This document shows, piece by piece, positions 56,820-64,000 of a stretch of 64,000 nt of DNA. The translations under genes were made by a program, and so were the position numbers. Source of the stretch: Rhizaria sp. SCN 62-66 (Eukaryota; Rhizaria, unplaced). Under the pieces are notes generated by a model, which searched no databases, was not told the origin of the DNA, and was given only the letters and a program-made list of their open reading frames with translations. How positions within the stretch are numbered: the first letter of the stretch is position 1; every line of letters begins with the position of its first letter. The DNA is taken from positions 104,011 to 168,010 of the forward strand of contig MEDY01000015.1 in assembly GCA_001724265.1 (NCBI GenBank), read 5' to 3'.

Positions 56820-57392
56820 TTACGCGATGACGGGCTTCTCGGCGTTGAGCTTGGCAATGTAGTCGGGGCGCGTGGTCTCGATGATGCGCTTGTAGAGGGA
56901 GCCGAGCGTGCCCTTGCTGAGGTACTTGTCCTCGGTGTCCTCGGCCACGTTCGTCACGAGCGCGTCGTACGACTTCATGGCGGTGTCACTCGAGAACTGG
57001 CAGTTAGCGCAGCCCTGGGGCGCCTTGGCGGGGTTCATCGCCTCGCGGAGCTTCTCCAGCGAGTTGAGCTTGACCTCGCGGCGGGTGTTGGCCCACTCGT
57101 TCCACGACTTGTCGAAGGTCGTCTTGTCGTTCAGCTCCTCGAGGCGGTCGTGCAGGAGCGCCTTGACCTTCTTGTCGTGCCACAGGGGCTTCTCGCGGGT
57201 GTCCTTGAGACCGAAGGCGTCCTTGCGGATGCGCTTGAAGACCTTGGCGTCCTTCTTCACGTCCCACTGCTTGTCGATCTTGGCGAATTGGTGAGACGCG
57301 CCGTTGTTCGCAACGGGGTTCACATCGCCCGCCAGGGCGACACACACGAAGATAACCGCGAAAACACAGATCGAAAGGATCGAGCTGCGCAT
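56820..57392 (-). CDS. Small secreted or ER-lumenal protein with CxxC, unknown family
   Basis: A single coding exon of 190 residues. An N-terminal signal peptide (about 1-22, SILSICVFAVIFVCVALAG) is followed by a charged, mostly helical body rich in Lys, Asp and Glu (KIDKQWDVKKDAKVFKRIRK, LEELNDKTTFDKSWNEWANT). A lone CANC pair (Cys128, Cys131) lies in a PAKAPQGCANCQF loop. There is no KDEL-type end; it finishes KPVIA. Codons are strongly biased, as in highly expressed genes. The ATG lies a few bases after a TTTTCCAG, so a 5'-UTR exon may precede it. The CxxC could be redox-active or bind metal, but the thioredoxin fold context is not evident. I do not recognise the family. Stop is TAA. Confidence 0.8.
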   Translation of the reverse strand: MRSSILSICVFAVIFVCVALAGDVNPVANNGASHQFAKIDKQWDVKKDAKVFKRIRKDAFGLKDTREKPLWHDKKVKALLHDRLEELNDKTTFDKSWNEWANTRREVKLNSLEKLREAMNPAKAPQGCANCQFSSDTAMKSYDALVTNVAEDTEDKYLSKGTLGSLYKRIIETTRPDYIAKLNAEKPVIA

Positions 57393-57876
57393 TAGGCTAC
57401 CTGGAAAACGCAAAGAAAATGACAGGATTAGGGGCGAGAGAAAGGAGCAGGCACCACACAGAGAAAAGGGTGAGACTTGGCCACTTCAATGACGTCAAAA
57501 TAGGGGTAAAATCCGTCATGACAGAATGCCATTAGAACATGATATGTAAAAGCTTAGTTGAAATATATGTTATATATGGCATTATCATAACACGCGTTCT
57601 TAGCCCTCCACAGGCAATTTAAGGTGGTCTTCAAGGAGGGCAAAACGGTAAATGATTTAATCTTTTTGCAGAACCGTCTTGCCGTCCGGCTCGCAGACTG
57701 AGAGGCTTAGGGACATCTGACATGCAAAAAACACCAGAAGACAAAATGAAGTAATATTGTTTATTGCGACTTGCATTGTCAACTATAGTCATGTAGGCTA
57801 TGTAAGTATAAGTATATCTCCAGGTATCGGTTATCATCTCAAAGTGAAAGCAAGTCGTGATGCAGTCGTTCGCTGA
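57393..57876. other. Spacer between tandem minus-strand genes, with exon-like island
   Basis: 484 bp, mostly AT-rich. A GC-rich island at 57657-57716 (minus strand) follows a good 3' splice-site-like stretch and reads 19 codons to a TAA. It could be a terminal exon of the upstream giant gene. The region also includes the promoter of the CxxC gene. Confidence 0.45.
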
Positions 57877-60800
57877 TCACTTACTGCTCGCGTTACTCGC
57901 CTCAGCCATCATCTTTACGTGCTGCTGCAGCGCAAACACCCTCGTCTCCTTCATCCCCGGCGTGAGCGCGCGCATCGCCTTGGCCCTGGGATCCCCGATC
58001 TGCACCGCCGGCAGCGCCGCACGCAGCACTCGCGCGTGGTCCTCCTCGTCGACTGCGCGGCCCAGCGTGCGCGCCGCGGCCTTGCGCCGGTGCACGCCCG
58101 TGCCGAAGGGAAACAGCACCGCGCCCGCGGGCACCACAGGCACCAGCAGCGCCGCGGGGTTCGTGTACTGCATCTGGTTCTGACCGTGACCGTGACCGAA
58201 CCCGTTAGCACGAGCTCCAGAGTCGTGTTGTTGCTGTTGCTGTTGTTGTTGTGCTGAGATGGAGCTGCGCACAGTCGCCTGCAGCACGCTGCGCGGGTCG
58301 CGCGCGCTGAGCCCGCCGCCACACGTCTCCGCGCCCCACCGGGCCGCCGAATTGGCGGTAGTCGCAGTAACAGCAGAGGCTGCATCAGCACCCCCGCCTC
58401 CACGAGCTCCGCTACCGTGATAACCGCTGGCGCTGGAGCCGATGTTCGCAGCCTCGGCCGCCGACGCCGCCGCGCTCGCGCTCGCGCTCGCCGCGGCCGC
58501 CGCGCTGGCCACGGCCGCCGCGGCGACGACAGCGGCGGCGGGCGCGCGCGCGCTCTCCCTGGCAGGATCCCAGCCCGCCGCGCGCGCGACGGCCAGCGGA
58601 AGCAGCGGGTGTGCGGCCTGGACCAGCCGCACCTGGTGGCCCTGGAGCCGGCGCACCGTAACGGCGCCCGCCGCGTACTCGCTGTCGCGCGCGCGGGCGG
58701 CCGCGATGTCGGTGTCGATGGCCTCCCAGCCGTGTTCCCAGCCGCCGCCGCCGCTATCAGCGTCGAAGCCGCTGTGACTGGTGGATAGCGAGTTGGCGTC
58801 GTTGGGCGGAGTGGGGCGGGAGAGTGCGAGGGCGGCGGTAAGGAGGCCGCGGGCTGAGGGGGGCGCGACGACCACTGTCGGGCCTGCGGCCACAACGGCG
58901 GTGCTCCCATTCGCGGCGGCAGCGGTGTCAGAGGTTGAGTGCGAGTCGAGGGAGACGGCGGCCGCGGCGGCAGCGGCGGCAGGAAGCGTCCTGAGCAGTT
59001 GAGCAGAGGCAGGAGACTGCGATTGTTGGTTGGCAGCGGCACCGCTCGCGCCCGCGCCTGCGTTGGACTGGACTCGGAAGCAGGACGAGAGCGATGACGG
59101 CACCCTCGCAACCGCAGCGGAGCGCTCTAAGGCGTGCGCACGCAGTGTCGATTGCGCCAGAGTCGACAAGGGCACCGCCCCCGCCGACTCGGCGACGCGG
59201 TTGCTCGCGTCACCGCTCGCACTCCTCGCGGACACACTGGATGTATGAGAGAGGCCACCGGCTCTCGGGGCCAAGAGCAGGAGCCGGGCCCGCAGAGGGT
59301 CGGACGCGGGCAGGCCCTTGAGGACACCATCGAGCTCGGCGACCGAGACTGACAGCGGCGCCAACTGCACCGGCGGCCCGCCCGCGTCAATAACACTGAC
59401 GCCGATGTTTCCGCCGGCGTTGGCGTTGCTTTGGCCGGTCGAGGTGTAGGGGCGCGCGGCCTGCAGCAGCGCAGAGTTGAGCTGCTCCGTGGTCAGCGTA
59501 GCCTTGACGCTGGCGGGCAGCGCGGCGAGCGAGGGCGCGGACGGGTACGGTGCCACGGTCACCCAGCCGGGGGTCGAGTCGGCGGACAAAGACGACGCGA
59601 GCACGGCCGCGGCGCCGGCGCGCGCGGTCGCGGAGCCGCCGCGAGCGCTCGCGCTGCCGCCTGCGCTGGAGCTGCCGGGGCCGCCGACGTTGACCCCGGT
59701 GTTGAGAGTCGAAGAGTAGCCGTTTGAAGAACAGATGTTGTTGCCGGCGTGCTTTGCATGGTGTGGGGGCGCCAAAATAGACTGGATGGAGCGCACCGCA
59801 ACAGGTGTGAAGCTATGACTCGTACTTGTCACAGAAGCGTTGGGGCTGGGGACAGCCGTATTGCGCTTACCCTGCGCAGTTGTCCCGGGCCTAGATAAGG
59901 TGTTATGTCCCACGGTCTGAGGGCGCCTTGTTGTTGTCGCAAGTGATTTGGGCGAATGCGCGGCAGTGAGCGACTGTTCAAGCGCAGAATAGTCAACCTC
60001 GCCCGCAGCGTAGTCCACATCAAACACGCCCACGTGCTCACAGTCATCCATATCATCGTAGTCGCCATCCCCGCCCTCGCCAGCGTTCGCGAGCCCGCCG
60101 CCTCTCCCGTCCTGTTGCGTGTCCTGCACGTTTGCCATCCGCGCCAGCGCACGCATGCGGCCCCGGCGTACGACGTTGCCGGCCGCGACAAGGCTTCTCT
60201 CGCGCTCGCGCAAAAAGTCCCGCAGCCGCACGGCGCGCGCCGCCGCAGCCTCGCGCGACGCCGCCGCGAAGATGGCCGACGAGTCGAACCCGTCCCCCAC
60301 GTCCGCGGTCACTGCCGCAGCCGCAGAGCTGGAGCTTGAGGCCGATACAGCGGCGTCGGGCCCGCCAGGCACGAGGGGCGCGGCGGCGCGGCGGCGCGCG
60401 GCGGCGTCGGGCGCCAGCGCGGACCGCGGCGCGAGCAGCGCGCGCGGCGGACGGGCGACGTCGTGTGCCAGCACGGGCACAGCGGCCCGCAGGGACGCCG
60501 CGGTGGCGCCGGCGACGCTTACGCTCACCGCGGGGGGCGCCGGTGGCACATCGTTGCGGTGGACCACGCTGCCGCTGTGACCGCTGTGCGCAGCCTGGCT
60601 CTGGCGGGCTTGGCTGTGGTTGGCGGCCGCAGCGGCGGCGGCGGCGACGACGGCACCGCCGTACCGCTGGGTCACCGCAGCAAGCGAGGCCGCGGGGCCC
60701 GTCGTCGTCGCGGCGGCCGCGGCGGCCGCGGCGGCGTCAGCGGTCAGGGCGGGGCCCGTGGACGGGGCCGCGACGGATATGGTGGCGCCGGCAGGGACCG

Positions 60801-63800
60801 AGGCCGCGGTCAGAGAGGCGCCCTCGGCGCGGGAGCGGGGGCCGCGGCGGTAGATGCTCGCCCAGCCGCTGCCGCTGCCGCCACCGTTATTGAGAGCGAC
60901 CACATTGACGCGGGTGCTGCCGGGGGAAGCGGCAACGCTAGATACGGTCTGGTGAGCCGTCGTGTTGTTGTCAGGGCTGTTGGCGTGGCTCGAGAGATAC
61001 AGAGGCATTGCGGTCGTAAGGTTCTCTGTCTCATCGATACTAGCGCCGGCAGTGTTGTTTGCAAGAGAACTAGGACCGCGGTAGGTGAAAGCACGGCGCA
61101 CAACAGCAAGCGGTGGAATCTCGCTGTTCACAGCGCCACTGCCATCCGACTGTGTACTTGCACTCGCATTGTTGTTCGCCCCACGACTCGTCGCGGCACG
61201 ACCCACCCCGGTAGCTTCGCCGCTCGCGAGGTTAGTGCGAGACGCCGTCAGTGTCGTCCCGGTCGCCGTCGCCGTCGCCGCCGTCGTTGTCGTCGCGAAC
61301 GCGGCAGTGACGCCCGCAGCCGCAGCCGCAGCGTCGCTGACACCGCGCAAGTGTGCCAGCCTGGCCGCAATGCCGGCGCCGACCGCGGCCGCCGCAGCCT
61401 CCGCGGCCGCCGCGCGGCGCTGTCTGTCCTCTGCCGCAGCCACGCGTCGGCGGTGGCGCTCCGCCTCGGCCGCGGCCCGCAGCAGCCGCGCGCGCTGCCA
61501 GTTGAGCGCCACAATGCGCTTCGACGCGAGGTGCAAGTGCGTGTGGATGGACATGACTGCAGCGAGTGGCGCTTCAGCGGCGGCGAGCGCGCGCGCAGCC
61601 CCGGGGTCGGCTGACATGGCGGCGGCCGCGGCGCTGCTGCCGCTGGGGCCGGCGCCGGACTGGCGGTGGCTGTGGCCGTGAGCGGGGTGCGTGGAGGGGC
61701 CGCGCAGGACGAGTTCGAGCCACTGCGACTGCTCGCGGTCACCAGCAGCCGCATCGGTATCAACGTCTGTAATGTTGTCGTTGTTGCCACCGCTGTTGTT
61801 GTTGCTCGTGGCCGAGAAGAGGTCGCCGTGGCGCCGCTGCTGTTGCTGCTGCCACCACAGACTGGCGTTCACGCCCGCTGCGTCTAAGTGACCGTGAGCG
61901 CGCGAGTGGGCAAAGTCGACTGACTGCAGCACAGCAGCGGCCTCGGCAGCCTCCCCACTCACCGCAGAGGAATGGTGTGACAGTTGTGAATACGGCGCGC
62001 TCTCGCCCCAGTACTGCTGCTGCAGCGGTCCACTGTTATCCCCGCCCGCCGCGCCCAAGTGACCGTGAGCACCACCGGCACCGGCCCCGGCGCCGTGGCC
62101 CTGGCCGTGGGCGTGGATGTGCACCAGCGGGTGATGGTGCGACAAGAACGCGGTCAGCGGCCGCGGTGCGGCGGCGCGGGCACCCACGGCGGCGCCGGGG
62201 GCGGCCCGGTCGGAGTGCAGCTGCTTCAGCCGCACGGTCACTGCGCCGGAGCTGTTCAGGCCCGCAGTGTTGGCGAAGCTCGGGGTGAAACTGCGGGACG
62301 TATGGCTCGCGTCGAAGCCGTGGGTGACGTTATAATGTCCGAAACCAGTGGCGGCAAAATCGCTTGCGCTAGAATCATCAGCAGCAAAACTCATATCGTT
62401 GCCGAAGCTGTTACTACCGCTGATATGGCCTAAGAGGAGCTGAGCCAAAGCAGGCGCCGCTGCGGGGCCCTGCTGCAGCAACGCCTGCGCCTGCGTCGCC
62501 GCAGTGTCCGCAGTCATAGCTGCATTCACAGGGACACTGTGCGACGCCTCAGCCTCGGCAGCAGACGCAGCCGCAGAGGCAGAGACAGCGGCCGCGGCAG
62601 CTGCGGCAATGACGGCGGGGTGTTGTGGCGCCCCCGCAGCCGCCGCGCCTTGAGACCCGACGAGAACAGTGCCGCCGCGCGCCGTCGGCAGCGGTTTGAG
62701 CCGGCTCGCCCCCGCAGCGCCCGCGCCGCTGCCGCCGCCCTGAGCGCCACCGCCGCTGCGCGCCGCACCGCCGCCGAACGCGAGGTCGGTGCCGGGCACG
62801 CCCGCGGCGGCGGCGGCGTTGGCGGCCGAGGCGGCGCCCGCGGCGGAGCGCGCGGCGAGCGCGGCGGCGAGGACGTAGACGGCGAGTGCGCGCTTGAAAT
62901 CGTCGTACTCGCGCACAGCGGCCGCGTCCTCGGCGGCGGCCGCGGCGGCGGATAGAGGCAGCGGCGCGTGACTCGCAGTCAGGTGACCCGCACTGCCGGA
63001 GTGAGCGTTAATGCTGTGGGTGTTGATGACGGGCGGGGGCAGACCACGCAGCAACGCGGCTAGCACAGTGAGCGGAATGCGGACCACTGTTGACGGCGCT
63101 GACGTCAGCAGAGTGAAGTCGCTGGGGACCGCGCTTGGCAAGATCGGGATGCCCATGCTGTTCGTGTTGTAGAGAGGGCTAAACGACTGTGAGCCACTAT
63201 TGTTGCTAGGCTGGCTCGTGCTCGGAACTGAAGTGGTCAGCGCATGTGCTGCGAGCTGCAAGTCAGCGAACGCAGTGTGGGCAACGGAGATAGCAGGAAG
63301 CAGCCTCGTCGTCGCCGCTGTTGAGTCACGGCTCGCACCGGGCACAGCTGTCGCAGTGCTGTTCCGACTCACAGTTGTGCTCGCACGTGCACTGTTAACA
63401 TTAGCGTTCACGTTGGACAGAGGAGGAAGCCAGGCGACTCCGCGGCGCAACAAAGCCCGCAGCGGCTGGCGGCCCCTCTCTTCCCAGCCTTCATCACGGG
63501 AAGCGCTCGCGAAACGGCCCGCACTGCGGCTGTTTTGAGCACTGGCACCGCTGGCGCCGGTGCTAGTCGAAGCGCGCAGCAGGCGCAGCTTGTCAGCGCC
63601 AGCGCCGCGCACCGCAACAGGAACGTTTGACGTGCCTTTAGAAATCGCACTCAGAATCGCATTGGAGACGGGCAAATGCTCGTGGCCGCCGCTCGCAACA
63701 CCGGCCGGCGCCGCGATGGCAGCCAGCGCGTCGTAACTCGGCGCAATCGTGGTGACAACGCGCACGCGCGCGCGCGCCAGCTGCGGCTGCAGCCACCACC

Positions 63801-64000
63801 GCGCGCCCGCGCTCGCGCTCGCGCGCGCCGCCGCAGCCGCAGCCGCCGCGGCATGCGCGCCCACGCCGGGGACACGTGCCGCCGCGCTCAACACATCGCT
63901 GACAATGCTCGCGGCGGTGGCGGCAGCGGCGGCGCGGCGCGCGCGGCGGCGGCGACGGCGGCGGCGGTCGGCGATGGCCTGCTGGCGCGCGGCGGCCGCG
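57877..64000 (-). CDS. Giant Ala/Ser/Gly/His-rich protein, 5' end beyond window
   Basis: One open frame of 2,040 codons runs from the right edge to a TGA at 57877; no ATG is needed inside the window, so the N-terminus is beyond 64000. The visible part starts with an Arg-rich helix (ARQQAIADRRRRRRRR), then long Ala-rich stretches, His-Gly-His-rich spacers (AHGQGHGAGAG, RAHGHLDAAG), and short Gln runs. Several Arg/Ala/Glu helices could form coiled coils (RAAAEAERHRRRVAAAEDRQ; VRLRDFLRERERSLVAAGNV). The C-terminal about 70 residues look more conserved (GRAVDEEDHARVLRAALPAV, GDPRAKAMRALTPGMKETRV). Family unknown. The same codon bias and repeat style as the other two giant minus-strand genes suggest similar evolution rather than shared descent. 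A further 3' exon at 57657-57716 is possible. Confidence 0.8.
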   Translation of the reverse strand, partial: AAAARQQAIADRRRRRRRRARRAAAAATAASIVSDVLSAAARVPGVGAHAAAAAAAAARASASAGARWWLQPQLARARVRVVTTIAPSYDALAAIAAPAGVASGGHEHLPVSNAILSAISKGTSNVPVAVRGAGADKLRLLRASTSTGASGASAQNSRSAGRFASASRDEGWEERGRQPLRALLRRGVAWLPPLSNVNANVNSARASTTVSRNSTATAVPGASRDSTAATTRLLPAISVAHTAFADLQLAAHALTTSVPSTSQPSNNSGSQSFSPLYNTNSMGIPILPSAVPSDFTLLTSAPSTVVRIPLTVLAALLRGLPPPVINTHSINAHSGSAGHLTASHAPLPLSAAAAAAEDAAAVREYDDFKRALAVYVLAAALAARSAAGAASAANAAAAAGVPGTDLAFGGGAARSGGGAQGGGSGAGAAGASRLKPLPTARGGTVLVGSQGAAAAGAPQHPAVIAAAAAAAVSASAAASAAEAEASHSVPVNAAMTADTAATQAQALLQQGPAAAPALAQLLLGHISGSNSFGNDMSFAADDSSASDFAATGFGHYNVTHGFDASHTSRSFTPSFANTAGLNSSGAVTVRLKQLHSDRAAPGAAVGARAAAPRPLTAFLSHHHPLVHIHAHGQGHGAGAGAGGAHGHLGAAGGDNSGPLQQQYWGESAPYSQLSHHSSAVSGEAAEAAAVLQSVDFAHSRAHGHLDAAGVNASLWWQQQQQRRHGDLFSATSNNNSGGNNDNITDVDTDAAAGDREQSQWLELVLRGPSTHPAHGHSHRQSGAGPSGSSAAAAAMSADPGAARALAAAEAPLAAVMSIHTHLHLASKRIVALNWQRARLLRAAAEAERHRRRVAAAEDRQRRAAAAEAAAAAVGAGIAARLAHLRGVSDAAAAAAGVTAAFATTTTAATATATGTTLTASRTNLASGEATGVGRAATSRGANNNASASTQSDGSGAVNSEIPPLAVVRRAFTYRGPSSLANNTAGASIDETENLTTAMPLYLSSHANSPDNNTTAHQTVSSVAASPGSTRVNVVALNNGGGSGSGWASIYRRGPRSRAEGASLTAASVPAGATISVAAPSTGPALTADAAAAAAAAATTTGPAASLAAVTQRYGGAVVAAAAAAAANHSQARQSQAAHSGHSGSVVHRNDVPPAPPAVSVSVAGATAASLRAAVPVLAHDVARPPRALLAPRSALAPDAAARRRAAAPLVPGGPDAAVSASSSSSAAAAVTADVGDGFDSSAIFAAASREAAAARAVRLRDFLRERERSLVAAGNVVRRGRMRALARMANVQDTQQDGRGGGLANAGEGGDGDYDDMDDCEHVGVFDVDYAAGEVDYSALEQSLTAAHSPKSLATTTRRPQTVGHNTLSRPGTTAQGKRNTAVPSPNASVTSTSHSFTPVAVRSIQSILAPPHHAKHAGNNICSSNGYSSTLNTGVNVGGPGSSSAGGSASARGGSATARAGAAAVLASSLSADSTPGWVTVAPYPSAPSLAALPASVKATLTTEQLNSALLQAARPYTSTGQSNANAGGNIGVSVIDAGGPPVQLAPLSVSVAELDGVLKGLPASDPLRARLLLLAPRAGGLSHTSSVSARSASGDASNRVAESAGAVPLSTLAQSTLRAHALERSAAVARVPSSLSSCFRVQSNAGAGASGAAANQQSQSPASAQLLRTLPAAAAAAAAVSLDSHSTSDTAAAANGSTAVVAAGPTVVVAPPSARGLLTAALALSRPTPPNDANSLSTSHSGFDADSGGGGWEHGWEAIDTDIAAARARDSEYAAGAVTVRRLQGHQVRLVQAAHPLLPLAVARAAGWDPARESARAPAAAVVAAAAVASAAAAASASASAAASAAEAANIGSSASGYHGSGARGGGGADAASAVTATTANSAARWGAETCGGGLSARDPRSVLQATVRSSISAQQQQQQQQHDSGARANGFGHGHGQNQMQYTNPAALLVPVVPAGAVLFPFGTGVHRRKAAARTLGRAVDEEDHARVLRAALPAVQIGDPRAKAMRALTPGMKETRVFALQQHVKMMAEASNASSK
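58220..58252. repeat. TTG/CTG tract encoding poly-Gln
   Basis: Minus-strand CAA/CAG codons encode nine or ten Gln near the C-terminus of the right-edge giant protein. Another short tract lies at 61837-61853. Confidence 0.7.

Noticed and set aside
1-64000. Transposons, viral genes, CRISPR arrays or rRNA
   Set aside because: No transposase, reverse transcriptase, integrase, terminal repeats or spaced direct repeats were seen on either strand.

Overview
The window is nuclear DNA from a microbial eukaryote. Genes are split by spliceosomal introns: I place 20 GT-AG introns of about 130-330 bp. Coding sequence is very GC-rich at third positions, while introns and spacers are AT-rich, so exon edges are easy to see. 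There are 19 protein genes and no recognisable rRNA, tRNA, transposon or CRISPR. IFT122 and a sperm-tail PG-repeat protein indicate a motile cilium or flagellum. Prohibitin-2, a complex I assembly factor-like protein, a 3-hydroxybutyrate dehydrogenase and a threonine dehydratase with presequences indicate an aerobic mitochondrion. I cannot name the lineage from sequence alone; a free-living flagellate is the best fit.

Layout, left to right. 1-2710 (-): the N-terminal 900 residues of a Gln/Ser/Ala-rich protein that runs off the left edge. 4010-6152 (-): U2AF large subunit, head-to-head with VPS11 at 6961-10483 (+). VPS11 converges on IFT122 at 10879-15393 (-). 16612-17661 (-): a tail-anchored SNARE-like protein. 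18443-19327 (-): 3-hydroxybutyrate dehydrogenase. 20543-21817 (+): a secreted Lys/Ala-rich coiled-coil protein. 22281-24577 (+): a PG-repeat (SHIPPO/STPG) ciliary protein. 24860-27160 (-): AATF/Bfr2, head-to-head with CHMP3/Vps24 at 27692-29175 (+). 30018-32693 (-): a polytopic membrane protein with an acidic/basic tail. 34346-36076 (+): threonine dehydratase with an ACT domain. 36886-46800 (-): a giant low-complexity gene interrupted by a single in-frame TAG. 47582-48838 (-): prohibitin-2. 49191-50996 (-): a protein with three RidA-like domains. 51316-53357 (-): an NDUFAF6-like protein, head-to-head with RNA 3'-phosphate cyclase at 53817-56411 (+). 56820-57392 (-): a small secreted CxxC protein. 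57877 to the right edge (-): a second giant Ala/Ser/Gly/His-rich protein.

The genes are a typical unlinked eukaryotic housekeeping mix: endolysosomal sorting (VPS11, CHMP3, SNARE), ciliary traffic (IFT122, STPG), splicing and RNA repair (U2AF65, RTCA), ribosome biogenesis (AATF) and mitochondrial metabolism. Even conserved enzymes (RTCA, the NDUFAF6-like protein) carry long Gln/Asn/Ser/His/Ala inserts.

Three observations stand out. First, the 3,305-codon frame at 36886-46800 is broken only by a TAG at the head of a poly-Gln run, while none of the 18 gene ends in the window uses TAG (12 TGA, 6 TAA). Second, 17 of 20 introns begin GTACG, and 19 of 20 have C at +4, which does not match canonical U1/U6 pairing. 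Third, a membrane-anchored protein carries three tandem RidA-type domains, of which only the first keeps the active-site Arg.
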